A stretch of DNA of 64,000 nucleotides from Eopsaltria australis (Eukaryota; Chordata; Aves; Passeriformes; Petroicidae). The position numbers were made by a program, and so were the translations under genes. The first letter of the stretch is position 1; each line of letters starts with the position of its first letter. Of this stretch, positions 1 to 12,130 are shown piece after piece. The stretch spans positions 1 through 64,000 of the forward strand of contig JAVTVJ010001246.1 of assembly GCA_034509425.1 (NCBI GenBank), written 5' to 3'. Below the pieces are notes generated by a model that saw only the letters and a program-made list of their open reading frames with translations, made no database searches and was not told where the DNA came from.

Positions 1-10
1 TTACAATATT

Positions 11-52
11 CCCCTGCTAACACTTCCTGTTCCCCTGGTAACACTTCCTGGG
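11..52. repeat. 21-base tandem duplication, left arm only
   Basis: Two adjacent 21-base units begin CCCCTGCTAACACTTCC (11) and CCCCTGGTAACACTTCC (32). The right arm, read in reverse complement, has a single unit. This accounts for the shift in pair sum from 43410 at the window edge to 43431 by position 317. Confidence 0.85.
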
Positions 53-3000
53 GAAAAAGAAAACCAAACACAAAGAAAGGCAAGTGAAAGGAGGGTATGC
101 AGGTCTGAATACTTTCAGCTAAAAAACAAACCAAAAAAGTTTTAAAGTAGATTAGACTTAAAGAAAAATTAAATCAATATAACCCACTTCAGCAGAGAGA
201 TTTGGAGAGGAGGAAGATGCTAACTAAGATTATTATAGGTTACATATTACAGTGTAGTGTGACAGCCAATATTTGAGGAAGAAAAGAGGATTTTTTCTTT
301 TTAAACAAAATACGTATTATACACCATTCCTACCAAGGCACACATAGGAGTGAAAAACTGAAGGAATAAACCATCCACTGACAAAACTCCCATGGAAATG
401 GTCTTCAGCTCCAAATAAGACAGCTGAATACCACTCTGTAAACTTTATTCCTGAGATTCCTGCACAAGACTTTCTTTGCATGGGGTTGGGCATGGCTTTG
501 CAATGTCGAGACAGCAAGGACCAAGCAGACAACAGAGTGTCGGCATTTGGCAATTTTTCTGAATAGTTAAAAACACAGCACATAGCTGAGAAATCGTATT
601 TGGCAACAGATTTAAATAAAGAATTACGTGGTAAATTAAATGAAAGAAACAAACTCTTTCCACTCTTTGTCCTATGAGTCTCAGCATTTTACAGTTTTCC
701 AAGCTTTAATTAGGTTCCTCCAAGTTCACAGAAAACAAACAAATAAACAAAACAAACAAAAAGTTTTGCAGCCTACTGATGTGGATGAGCCATGCTTAAG
801 ACCTAATTAAAATAAACTATGCTCTCCAAGCTCATCATCACATCTAGCTGAAATGAATAAAACATGGTGTGCAACACGGAGAAACACTAAAATCAGACTG
901 AATGAGAGCCAGGACAAAGGAGAGTTTTGAATCCCCACAGGGCCATACACTGGAAAGCATCTTCCTCTCTTGAAGGAAACCTCCCTGTGTTCACATAACA
1001 ACAATCAGAATGGCTTGTGTGATGGTTCTCTCTTTCCTTCATGGTAATAAATGTGGATCTGGTAGCCTGAAGTCCATGGGAATAAAGATCATTCAAAGAC
1101 AACGGAGAATATACTTCAGTACGTTTTACTGTCAATCTTTTCCTTTTCTTTCTGTTGAGATTTTTTCAAGGCTGCTCTCTGTCAACAGGCAGACAAATGT
1201 ATTCTGAACAAACTCAGATTAAAGTCAGCTTCAGACTTGTTTCTAGATTGATTAATTGGGAAGGGAAAAAAAAAACCAACTAACCCTAGTATTCTGATTA
1301 TATCGTGTGTTTTCCATCCTCCAATATCCTGCAAAATCTTGACCCCTCTTAGACTTCTTTGTTGATCTTTAACATTCTCACAGAATAGAAAACCTAAAAC
1401 ATCCAGTTGATTAGTCAGAAAAAGTTCTACAAAAGTGGATAAAGATGGGGAGGTGCTTTCTTCCCAGGAGCATCAGGGAAACCCTGCCTTTCCTAACCTG
1501 AACTGTTCCGTTTTTAAGGTGAAGGAAGGAAACAAGCAGAAAGCATAAGTCAATTCTGAGCTCATGAAGTCTTCAAACTCGTATGAGAAAAAACTCATGC
1601 GTGAAAATAGTCTCGACTTCTCAGTAACCTTGTCTGCAGAGGTCCTGTGCCATTTTACTAATGATTTGTTCTATAATAATAATAATAATTATATCCTATT
1701 TAAGGAAACAAAGACTTAATTGTCATTGTGATTTCATACTGTCACCACTATGCCAGGAATCAGTCTGTCCCCTCAGGGATGGGTGACACCCACCTACGGT
1801 ACAACATTTAGCAGTATGTTTGAGATAACAGTGGTGATGATCTGGAATTCCTTGCTTCAAGAGGTGAACAATTTCATGCAAGATTTAAGCCCCTGTGAAA
1901 ACCATTGCTTTTGAGGTCTTTCCTGAGCAAGTTTCAGCTGTCCATGACTTTCTCCTCACCCCTGCTATTTTTAAAAATAGTTAAAATAGAAAAAAAAAAA
2001 AAAGCTGTTACATGACCATGAACACTCTAGAGAGCACTGATGCACTGGGAATTGATGAAGAGAGAAAAGTTATGTAGCTATGAGCAGAAGACAAAGATTT
2101 CCATGGCTGATAATCTACATATTGATAGCCAAATTCTTAACCAAATTTAGCATATCATTCTTTTTCTCACCAATAAGCAACAGTATTTTCATGAATTGTC
2201 AGTGTCACTACGCATAATTACAAAACAAAGCCGAAAACAAACAGTCATAATTTTCTTGAGGAAAAATCTGAGGATGTGCTTCATAAACTCCATTATCTTC
2301 CAGGACATTTTATTAGTAAGATTAATTTTTAATCTCTGCATATAAAGGTAAAACAATACAGCTCATTCATCTGAAAACAGCATTGATTATGTGTCATCTC
2401 CACTCATGTGTCATGACTTGAAACAGCCCCATCACCTTCCCATAGCTTTTGGGAGAAAAAAAGGGAGGCCAGCAGCCATTCCTGTCTTTCCATACCTTGA
2501 CCTGCACACGGGATAAAGCCGAGACGCTTGGAATCAAAACACTCAACACAGGTGTGCCCAATTATTTAAAAGCAGGCTGGAACTTTCCTGGGCATCTCTC
2601 CTGGTGAGGCTTTCCCAGACGGTTTCCAACTCAAATGCTCTGAGCATTGCGTCCCAACCAGGGTGGTTCTACCACAAACTGAACCAGAAAGTTGTGCCAA
2701 ACACCTTGAAAGCACACTTTGTATAGAAACACTGTTCACATTCCCTGCCCACGTCGCCCAGTGAGCCTGCCTGTGTTCCACAGGTGTTTTCCAAAGGCCT
2801 CAGGCAGGTTTTACTGCCGGGAAGGAATGGGAAGAATAGGCGCTGCACGGAGCCGGCTTGGTTGTTACGGGACAAGGCATCGTAGTTCCGTTCTGAAGAA
2901 CCCAGTCATGGCTCAGCTAAATTATTTCAGCTATGTGGAAATAAAACCTGCGTGCACCCGTGAGGGTTACACTGACATAGCCCAGTTTCACATAAAACTT

Positions 3001-5044
3001 GCCTTTCACCTGAGCATTTAGCATTCCTGTCACCACTTTTTTACTGAAACATGGAAAAATAGAAGCATCCATTCATCTGTCGAGTTAACACGGACACATA
3101 GCTAAACTCCTGAAAACCTCAAGTCTCCTAAGCTATGGACTCTGTAAAATAATGTATTTTCTCTGCTAAATCTTCATGCCAACAAGTAATCTAAGATTTT
3201 TCTTTCCCCTACACTTAGCTTGTGTTTTTCTTCTTGAACTTAAAACTTCTATTACTTTTCAATGGGAAACTGGAAAAAAATATTACCCTTCTCTCTTCTG
3301 ATCTAGTCAGCACTCTTCAATGGTATTCTTTCTACAGTTTTCTCTTTTCTAGAGTCAATAATCCATTTTTCCAGTATTTCCTTGGAAGAAAAAGGAATTT
3401 AACCAGCTAAACTAACCAAACAAATACATGTTGTTTCGTAATACAATACATTCTGCATTTTAAAAGTGCAAAGACTATAAAATAATTAACATATGCGAAT
3501 TAAAGTATGATTCTGAAATTAATAATTACATTTGCTGCTTTTCAGTTTCAGTTTTCGTTTTAATTAGAGTTACAATAAACTGGAATGTTCTATGCAGATG
3601 TTTTCAAAAGGGACTTCAGATATTACCTGCATGTTTTGTCTGTGGAGACAAAACACACAAGTTATAATTATACAATCTTATTTTATGACTACTAAAATTA
3701 CATTTGCATGGTTGGTAGTCTAGAAGACTGAACTATCCTTACCTGCAAATTATCCTTACCTGCTCTTAACCTGGACAAATTTTTGCAGTGTGGGCCAGAA
3801 GTAGAATACCTTTCTTTTTCCCCCATGTCTTTCCTAAAATAGGGTTTGGTTTAGATTAATAGATCTTGCTCTCTACCAATTCTGAGCTTTGCTTCTTCAG
3901 TGTTTGAAAGGGACTTACCTTATTGAGGGCATTACTGAGAAATAATCATAAATCTATCAACACCCCATTTGGCCTGAACTAAAAGGAATTTTAAAAGGTC
4001 ACGTGGGAGGGCTTTTTTTCACTTTTGGTTTAGTATCTGCTTTGCACCAAACTGCAGTAGGTTAGCCTGACATAAATAGGTCTTTTTTTCCATGGGTCAA
4101 AGGCCAAAGATCAATCTTCTGGACCTGAGAACCCATTTAAGTACTGATTTTACTCCTTTTGATGCTTCCACACCTTTACCAGCTCAGAGTAGCCAGAACT
4201 CAACTGCCTTTGGGCTGAGCAACAATAAAACATTATTTACGAGTTTATATGCAGAGAACATGACATAAATAGATCATAAATAGAGTGGATAAAGAGCTAT
4301 TCATTTTATTAATCTTAAAAATTCAGTTTCTGATGAATCACAGAGTAATATAGACAAAATATGTTTATGACTATACCGCATTTGAAAGATGACTATCAAT
4401 TAGAATACAGGAAGACAAGAATATAAATTCTTACAAGTAAGTAAAACTTCCTTGAAGGTAACAATATTTTTCAGCTATGGAATTGTTAAGTAGTTCTGTG
4501 TTCCCATTAAAAAAAAAACAACACCCTGGAAGTTCATGGTATGAGCTAGCATTGGTATTTAGAATGTGAAGCTGCACCTGGTATCTTGGGAAATGTAAAA
4601 CCTAAAAAACCAGAAAGATTTATTTTCTTATGTAACAAGGAGAACCTGAATGAAAATACAGTAAAAGGATAATCTAATTCTGAATGCTGTAAAGTGTAAG
4701 AAGTACTCAACATGGTGTTGAGCTGATCTCCAGTAAAAGCACAGTCTGTCTTCTAATAGAGGCAACGAAAAAATCATAAATTACCAAACATAAGAAATGG
4801 AACTGCTCCCTTGAATTAGATAACAAGGAAATGAAGGAGACAAGTGGCTAGCTTTGATGGTAAAATAGGAGACAATGTACAAGAGAAACATAAACATATA
4901 CATATGTACCAATTTCCTTCAGGTATTTTGGGAGTACATTCAGTTTTAGCTGGTGGTCCAAGAACTGCACTAGAAAGATGCCAGGTACAGAGACCTGAAA
5001 GGCATTGGTGCTTGTGAGTGTGAGGGATCAAATAACATTTTGCT
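53..5044. other. Palindrome arm sequence, no recognised gene
   Basis: Mostly AT-rich non-coding sequence with short A/T and AAT runs (for example 1675-1692). Reading frames are short, unrelated to proteins I recognise and unsupported by splice-site context. The mirror is roughly 38385-43356. Confidence 0.6.
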
Positions 5045-5517
5045 TCAGCCCAAAAAGATCATGGAGTAAAAGAAGAAAAACTGTAATTCTGTTTTGTAGT
5101 TGTTGTTATCTGTGGTTTGTTTAACCTGTTCGTTGCACCTGTTATAAATGTTGCTGGGAAGCAGGAGAGAAGCAGGGTTCAAGACATGACCAAGAAAAGA
5201 TGACGGCAGGAGACAAAAGGGTACATCCAATGGGAAAGGGGACAGGGACCCCTGCCGGCAGAGAAAGGGTATAAAATGTTGCCATTTTAAGGCTTTTGTT
5301 CTCCTCTCAGAGGAGAGGCACACACCAGGCTGAGCTGACTCATTGTTACAAATAGCTTTTTTCCTTGAAAGATTTTGCCCCGTCTCAATTGTATCAAAAA
5401 GTGAGGTACTTCTCACATGAGGGACTGCTTTAGTTTCTAAATAACGCCTCAACACTGCTTAGTTTTATTTCTGAAATCTGGGTTATAAATCTGATTTAAT
5501 TCTATTTAATGTCGAGC
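5045..5517 (+). repeat. Possible LTR-derived promoter segment, left arm
   Basis: A TATAAAA box at 5270-5276 lies in moderately GC-rich sequence directly before the LTR at 5518. It resembles the U3/R part of an avian LTR, but no terminal TG/CA pair or target duplication was found, so its limits are uncertain. A 136-codon open frame runs across it on the minus strand; I recognise no protein in it. The mirror is 37912-38384. Confidence 0.3.
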
Positions 5518-6090
5518 TGTTATGGACAAGGCTCGGATTTTATGAAGTTGAATGATAATAATTCAAGAGTGTTGTAGTTATAAGTTATGATACGATAAAT
5601 TTTTAATGATGTTAATTTAAGAGGTTAGCTAATTGAAGAGTTGTGTGAGTTGATGTCATGTTCAATGTGCTGTTAACTAAGGGATGTCAAACCTTCGGGG
5701 GGTGGGGAGCTGCTAGAGGGAGAAAAAGAAGCTGCGGCACACAGAACCTTCTAGAAAAGGATGACATCACTGATTACATCACTGCAGCCACAGGAACCAC
5801 CAATGGGAAGGCTGCAGGGCATTAACCATATGGACTCAAAGATCAATGAACAAGAACCCAACAGACCAATGAAACACGGGGACAGAGCATAAAAGACCAC
5901 CCCCAGAGCCCCCGGGGTTCCTCCTGTGAAGTTCCTGGACTTACAGGGTGACCCAAGTCTGCTATAGAGTTGATTTTTATTGACGATTTTCTGGAGCTCC
6001 CAACTTTTGCTGGGTTAATTAGTTACCAGACTGTTAATAAAACCATTATATATTGAAATTAACTGACCAGTTTTCAGTTCGTTCATTTCA
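5518..6090 (+). mobile_element. LTR of an endogenous retrovirus-like element, left arm
   Basis: The segment opens with TGTTATGGAC and closes with GTTCATTTCA, giving the TG...CA ends of an LTR about 573 bases long. In the plus direction it has a CATAAAA box (5888-5894) and an AATAAA signal (6036-6041) in the usual U3-R order. The flanks (CGAGC before, GAGGG after) are not a clean target duplication, so it may be one LTR of a decayed longer element. No internal viral gene is readable beside it. It is present in both arms, so it was inserted before the arms formed or was copied by conversion. Confidence 0.65.
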
Positions 6091-7250
6091 GAGGGGAAAA
6101 GCACCAGAAGTGCTGCACAGTAACAGCCAATGCACAGAAAAAGGCTCTACTGCTGGGCAAGCCCCTGAGAGAACAGGGAGGGGCTCCGTCTCTGCAGAGA
6201 TTTCTCCAGGGATCCTATTGGGATGAGGAGAGCCTCTGCCACCAGGCTCTGGGCTCCTCCCCAAGGGCAGGGATAACTCCTGCTCCTCTCCCCAGAGAGG
6301 GAGATTGCCCATTGCCCTGGGACAATCAGATCATGGGAGGGGTGTTACAATCCGGTTTAAACCCAGAGGAGCAAAGAAAATTAAATCTCTGTGTATAAAC
6401 CGGAAAGAACTTTGAAGGTTCAAAATATTCCCAAAAATAAGATTAAAACCAAACGAGATTAAATGTTGATGCCAAAAATTTGATATATTTTTATTTGATA
6501 CAGACAGACCCAAGGGTGGGTTGCTGCTAGGGCAGCTGGTCACTTCTTGGATGTATGTGCTAGATACTAATTATTAAACTTTTTAATGTTGTAGAAATCC
6601 TATACTACATGTGCACATTCCTACATTTTGTGCATCTGAAAGCTTTCATTAAAGAACTGCTTTTCATATTATTATTTCAATATTGTTTGAAAAAGTTTGT
6701 CTTCTGATTCCAGGCAATAGCACCAGCAGAATGGGAAGCTACAGTGACTTAGACTAAGGACTCCCAAAATGTCCCATGACTCACAGTATTATATCACTCC
6801 GCTGTGAAACTCTTGCTGCCCTGTGGAAGGTACTGAGCATTCCCCCCTGAACATAAGAGTACATAATCTTTGGATTTGGGGACTTGGGAGAACACCACCA
6901 CTCCCTTGAGGGATCTGGAACTTCCACAGGACCAACATTTTCAATCAGACTGTGACCATCACTTGAACAAGGACTGCAACCACCACCTGATAGGACTACA
7001 GCCATCACCCCCACCAACAGCATGCCAGGCTGTCCTCTGACTTTGTGGGTTTAGGCCAGTTTCCCCTGTATCATTGCATTTACAGTAATCTCTCTAGTAA
7101 ATTGTAACTCTGACCTGAAATCTCTCTCAAGGTAATTCAGTGCAGTTCATTTCTCCCACTGGTTCACTTTCAAACCAGAACATCTTTCCACCCCAAAACA
7201 TGATAAATGCCAGAGGCTAAATGAGAGTTGCAGCAAGCCCTGGGAATGCC
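6091..7250. other. Arm sequence between LTRs, no recognised gene
   Basis: Probably decayed retroelement sequence, judging by position between two LTR-like blocks. It contains a run around 6348-6420 with GGTTTAAACC-type symmetry. No coding domain is recognised. The mirror is 36179-37338. Confidence 0.4.
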
Positions 7251-8150
7251 TGTGTCTTGGTTTGAAAGACAGGTGTCTGTTAAGGAAGGCAGGAGCCTCC
7301 TTTGGAATGGGAAACTGTAACCCCTCTCCTTCCGAATTATTATGATTTTGAAATCAAGAGGCTCTCAGGCAAAGATATGGGAATAGGAATAACAGTTCTT
7401 TACTAATGTCTAAAACAAAGCTAACAAACAACAACAGCTATGGTGTTAACCAACAAACAGAACCAGAAACCCAGTGGCAGCCTGCTCGGCTTTTCCCTTT
7501 GGTGCAGTTCCAGTCACAGCCTGCAGGGGCGCTCTGGGTGCGGTGATTCCCCGGTGCCTGCAGGGGGCGCTCCGGCGTGAGCTCAGGTAGCACACGGCAA
7601 TGGCGGCTGCCCGAGGCACGGAGGGATGGAGGAGAGCTTTTGTTTCACAGACTCTCGGGGGGCGGCTGGTGTCGGTGCCGCAGCAGGATTTTTGGACGCA
7701 GCAATCTGGAATGGTAAGAGGTTCCGGCGTGCAGGGGGAGCCCAGTTACAATGTAGCAAAAAAACCCCTCAGAGCAGCGTGAAGGAGCAGGGAAGAGACA
7801 GGCTGGTGGCAGGCAGCTCCCGATGGGGCAGAGAGAAAAAACTCACAGCAGACAGACCGGCAGCTCCGTGCTGGCTTCTCAGGGGCCGTGGGTTCAGCAG
7901 ACAGCAGCTCCAACCGTCCGGCTCCGAGGGTCCCGAGCAAGAGAGCGCCCTCCCCCTGCCCTTGCTTTTTCAGTCTCCAAAATCTCGCGTTGTCAGGCCC
8001 TGCTTCCATGAGGGCAATTCTGCCCCACTCTGCCAAGGAGAAAGGCCCTAGCCTTGGTGCTCTGTTCTTTTAAGTACTCAGCCATTAGCTCAGTCATTAG
8101 TCTCTTAGCAAGCCATGGGAGAAAAAATTCCTGAGGAAAAAAAAACTAAA
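7251..8150 (-). mobile_element. LTR-like element, minus orientation, left arm
   Basis: Read on the minus strand this block ends in CAAACCAAGACACA, with the terminal CA at 7251. The TGTCTTGGTTTGAAAGACAG stretch near 7253 (plus strand) is, from memory, typical of a common passerine LTR family. The inner half is GC-rich, as in a U3/R region. The far boundary near 8150 is approximate, and no matching target duplication was found. The mirror copy is 35279-36178. Confidence 0.5.
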
Positions 8151-8534
8151 TCCAAACTCCAACAGCTTGTATTTTGGAGAAAGCACAGTCCAGGACTGTG
8201 TGAAGGCTCCCTGCAGAACTAGCACGAGCAAGGGCAGAGAAGCTGGCACAGCCATTTCCAACACCTGCCCTGCCTGCTCCAGCAGGGCCTGGCAGCGACC
8301 CCTGACCATAGAGGCTGAACACGTGTGTCCCCAGAGGCTTCCCAGCTGTCCCCACTGGTGTCGGAGGCCAGGGCTTCAAGCCTCAGTCCCTGTGCCCACG
8401 GCTGTCCCCAAGAGACCCCCAGACACTTTGGTGGGAGCTGGGGATCCGTAAGGGAGGGATCACCCCAGGAACAAAGCCCAGAGGTATCCTTCCCCAGGCC
8501 CTGTTGCTGTCTCCCAGCTTCTGCTGCCCCGCAG

Positions 8535-9000
8535 GTCTCCAGGGAAGCGCTCCTTGCTGCCGCAGAGCTCCTCAAGTGGAGGGAGCTCAGGCACCTGGAG
8601 CAGAGGGAGCAGCCGTGGAGGATCAGCGAGTGCTTGGGGAGGATGAGCCCCGGGGCCCAGGGCTGCCCCCGCCCTCCGGCTCTGGGCTGTGCCCCTCCTG
8701 CCCTGCTGTGGCCGGAGCCACAGCCTGGAGCTGCACCTTTGGTCCTGTCCCCAACAGCACAACCCCCGAGGGCTCCTTGGGCCCTGCTCCCCTCTCTGCA
8801 CCGAGCAGGAGGGAGGCACTGGACAATGGGGGGCAGGGGGAGGGCTGGCAGGAGGGACTGCTCTGGCCGGCTGCGGGCTCTGTGGCATGGCCGTGCTCTC
8901 CACAGCTGGCAAAGGACAGGAGCAGGGCTGAGCCGAGCCCCCGCTGCTCCAGCAGTCCCAGCCGCTCCGGCGGTCCCTGCTGGTTCGCCGGCTCCCCTTT
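8535..9000 (+). pseudogene. Broken maestro heat-like (MROH) gene fragment, left arm
   Basis: Two exon-like blocks lie in order. The first follows acceptor CTGCTGCCCCGCAG and reads VSREALLAAAELLKWRELRH, then EQREQPWRISECLG (8535-8639). The second follows CTCTCCACAG and opens LAKDRSRAE (8906 onward). The pattern of a leucine-rich helix, an EQ..W...ECL stretch and then LA.DRSRA matches what I remember of the C-terminal HEAT region of avian MROH proteins. The gene is broken: the expected donor after ECL reads GG, not GT, and the second block drifts into serine/proline-rich sequence with no heat repeat. Upstream exons are not recognised. Long open frames on both strands here are a by-product of high GC. 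The mirrored copy is in the right arm. Confidence 0.5.
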
Positions 9001-9354
9001 CCACCAGAGAGAGACCAAGCTAAAACATGGGGAAGCCCAGCAGCCATTTGGGGGCCGCTCGGTAAGCTCTCTCCTGCCACCGCCATAGTGCGAGGGAAAA
9101 AAACCTTCCCAAAGTTCAGGTATTTCTGAGGTATTTCAGGAGGAGAGGGACACTATAGAAGAGACTGCCCTCGTCGCGCTGAGGACCTAAAGGTCTTCAG
9201 GAGGAAAGCAGCAGAATAACAAGGGTCTGGTCCCGCCACACACGGGGCTGGACTCCCTAAAATGGCGGGTCTCCATAGTAAGACCAAGTGACAAACCCTG
9301 TATGTCCCAGAGGGGAGGCGAGCCCTGTATGTTATAGGAATGGGGGCAACTTTA

Positions 9355-9847
9355 TGTTAAAAACGAAGTCTGACATGGTGAGAGACTCTCTTTATATACT
9401 TTTCTTATTGCATCAGCCTGTTACATATTCACAGACAAGTATACGTATTCAGACTTTTCTCCAAACTATTTTACATTTTCCAAGTACTCGTTAGCATGGC
9501 TCCTCCTTGGGTCCGCCTTTTTAGAGCATGCGTAGTTCCTTTGGAGACTCTAATATCTTCTTTTTCCATCGGTGTCCAGCAGATGGTTATTGTCGATAGA
9601 GATGTCCTGGGGCAGGAGCCTGTTACACCCATGCTTAGCCAACTAAGCAGGTGGTTTAATTATTTTAAGCTAGGTACATTTTAACACAGCTACATTAGCC
9701 ACTTCATCTAAGCTAGAACAAAAAAGCATTAAAGCATTTAAAAGTGATTATATTTCTATAACAAAAGCCACTTCCACAAGGACCAACATCATACACATAG
9801 CATTCATTATCTGAGAAAAGCCAACCCTATAATATGCATTTATAACA
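9355..9847 (-). mobile_element. LTR, minus orientation, left arm
   Basis: Plus-strand ends are TGTTAAAAACG and GCATTTATAACA. It is the same family as the better preserved solo LTR at 18024-18701, but lacks about 110 bases near the minus-strand 3' end. TTTA flanks both sides, a possible short target duplication. It interrupts sequence that is itself probably retroelement-derived. On the minus strand a TATATAAAG box precedes the terminal region. The mirror is 33582-34075. Confidence 0.65.
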
Positions 9848-10148
9848 TTTATATGCCCCAGGAAGAAACAAGGAACAAGGATTATAGGAATGGGAATAGG
9901 AGGGAGAGAAGGTCCCCCTGATGTTCAAGGGGAGCATCTGGTGAGCAGAAATTCCCGTTATGAATGGATTTTTAGGGTTCGCTTTCGCCATATGTTGTAT
10001 TAATTAGTGAATCATATTGTAAGTTATATTATGATTTATAATGTTGTATATTATGATATTATCCTTTGGAAATATCAAAGGATGTTACATTAAGGGTTTA
10101 AGGTGGTTAGGGGGTGTTGGCTGTAATGATTGGTTTGTGGGGGTCGGT

Positions 10149-10745
10149 TGTGGCAGTGATTCAGCTATCCCAGGGGGATTTCCCAATAGACAAGCCCTGG
10201 GGGGAGGAGGAAGAATTCCCCCATTGCCAAGCACTTACTTGGTACGACCCACCGGAGGATGGGCCCTGAGGAGTTAACACCCCCTGAGTTGATAGGCTGA
10301 TCATGCCTGCCTGTTAAGAGACTGCCACTCCCTGCTCTGGAAGCTTCTATGTTCCCTGTAAGTTCATTGTATAGTTCTGTTGTCAATTACCTTCTCCCCT
10401 CCCCCGTCCATCCCTGGTTGGTCCCTTGATCCCAGCTCCTCCCTCGTCACTCCCCTAAGACTCTCCGTGATTGGTTGCCGAGATCAAATAAAGACTCGTG
10501 TCGCGGAGAGCTCCGGCTCCCCGAACAGCAACTGTGTCGGCTTCTTCATTGCCCGGGTCCGAGGAACCCCCTTATACCTAAGGCATGCTCAATAGTTCGC
10601 TTCCCTCCGCGCCTCTCATCACTGAGCTAGGGACTATGTGGGCCCAGCGACGGGGAAGGCAGTTGGCCGCTGTCGACCCACAAATCTGTCGCAACCGCCT
10701 TTGATAGAGGCCACAACATCTACTGCGGATAGGCGGATGGCGACA
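10149..10745 (+). mobile_element. Solo LTR present only in the left arm
   Basis: A 597-base TG...CA element (starts TGTGGCAGTG, ends GGATGGCGACA) is flanked by perfect six-base duplications GTCGGT at 10143-10148 and 10746-10751. The right arm has one uninterrupted GTCGGT (as ACCGAC, 33282-33287) at the matching place. AATAAA at 10487-10492 followed by GC-rich sequence fits an R/U5 end in plus orientation. No internal viral sequence remains, so it is a solo LTR left by LTR-LTR recombination. Six-base duplications occur with alpha- and betaretrovirus-like elements. It inserted after the arms separated, or survived later conversion. Confidence 0.9.
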
Positions 10746-10943
10746 GTCGGTAATTTGTTTGTCAGTTCTGTGGGGTTTGCAGGGCCTGGCTGTTGCCAGC
10801 CAGACCTCGAAGACACCACCATAAAAGGAATGAGGGCTCCAAGCCATGAGAACCCTGATCACCTCACAGACAGAAAAGGGCAGGCTCCCTGAAGATTGGT
10901 GGGGACCATGGCTTGCAAAACCATAAATTAATATGCATTAGGC

Positions 10944-11395
10944 TGTTAAAATCGGGTCCATGAGCAAAAATTTTAGTAAAATAATTTGGAACATTTATTA
11001 GTAGAACAAAGCAGAAACAGCTCTGGGGTGCATAGCATATCCACTAGAGGCACCATTTTTGTTCATTTCACAAATGGATTAAATACTTTCTTTAACTGTT
11101 ACATATTCATTAAGTTCAGAAGTAAATTTACACTTCACACCCCTCTTCCCTCTGCCCCCCCTCTCGCCACCTTGGCGCCTTCCCAAACCTGACGAATTTC
11201 AGGCAGATAGCTGTGAATTGGGATGAGTGTCTTATCTTCTCGTGTCTCTTCTGAAATCCTTGCTCTGGAATTCCTCAACTCGACTGACGTTTATAGCTCT
11301 ATATTTATGACTACCATTTTCAATACGTCACAATTATCTCGAGGTTATAATTTCACTATAATCTAGTTTCTACTTAACTATATTTTATCACAACA
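10944..11395 (-). mobile_element. LTR-like segment, minus orientation, left arm
   Basis: Read on the minus strand it starts TGTTGTGATAAAA and ends GGACCCGATTTTAACA, with AATAAA about 60 bases before the end and a TATAAA further upstream. That order suits a U3-R-U5 structure. The flanks show no clear target duplication. The mirror is 32638-33089. Confidence 0.45.
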
Positions 11396-11752
11396 CCACA
11401 AATTACAAAAAGCCAACATTTATCATTTATTCATTCATTACAAGGCTGATGCAACCACAGGGGTATAAAAGGCAGGACCACCATTTTGTGGGCGAGCCTC
11501 TGGCGCCCAGCCACGCTCCTAGCACTGCCCCCTTTTGCTGTGTTGGTTTGTTGTTGAGTTCTCAATAGATTTTCATAACTCATTTCCAGACCAGATCTGG
11601 GTCATTTATGGGGTTAATCTCGAACTTTTATTCAATCCTTTTCGGTTCCTTGCAGGCACCCTTTCCCCCTTTTTCTTTTTTTTTCTCCAGTTTTGTTCTG
11701 TGTTAATAAACAGTTTTTTTCCACTTTCACCTGATTTCGTCAATTTGTGTCA
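11396..11752 (+). mobile_element. LTR-like promoter and polyadenylation block, left arm
   Basis: TATAAAA at 11464-11470 and AATAAA at 11705-11710, with terminal CA at 11752 followed by TTGGCGGAGG, suggest the R/U5 end of a plus-strand LTR and possibly a primer-binding region. The 5' boundary is not defined. No viral reading frame follows. The mirror is about 32281-32637. Confidence 0.4.
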
Positions 11753-11959
11753 TTGGCGGAGGAAAGGGGGAGGCCCTTTTCCTTGGGAGGAGGCGCTCAT
11801 TCCAGAGCATTTCCTCCTGAAATTTTGTCTCCAAAACCAAAACACGAGATGCCTGATTTGTCAAGGAGTGAATACAAAAATAATGAAAGGATTATTCCTA
11901 GATAATGGAATAATGCATTGAATAAGACTTCAAACATATTTCACATCTAAATTTATCCT

Positions 11960-12130
11960 GAGTCCTGGTCTCTGCAGCCAGGGCTGAGGGCACCACGAAC
12001 AACATGGTGGTCATGAGGGCGCCATGCACAAAATGGCGCCATACACAAAATAGCAGCAGGGGCTGAGGGTGCCATGCACAAAATGGCAGCCAAGGCTGAA
12101 GGCACCATGCATAAAATGGTGGCCAGGGGT
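11960..12130. repeat. Minisatellite with ATGCACAAAATGG units, left arm
   Basis: Three to four imperfect tandem copies of a unit of about 45 bases contain GGCTGAGGGCACCATGCAC followed by AAAATGG. The left and right arms differ here by a one-base indel and a substitution, which shifts any reading frame, so there is no coding constraint. The mirror is 31903-32073. Confidence 0.7.

Noticed and set aside
5045..5455. 136-codon minus-strand frame conserved in both arms
   Set aside because: The arms are nearly identical everywhere, so conservation is uninformative. The frame lies across a TATA-containing LTR-like segment and matches no known protein.
8219..9004. Long minus-strand open frame of 261 codons, with mirrored 288-codon frame at 34344-35210
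   Set aside because: The region is GC-rich and all six frames are long. The frame overlaps MROH-like exons on the other strand, and small differences between the arms change its ends without apparent constraint.
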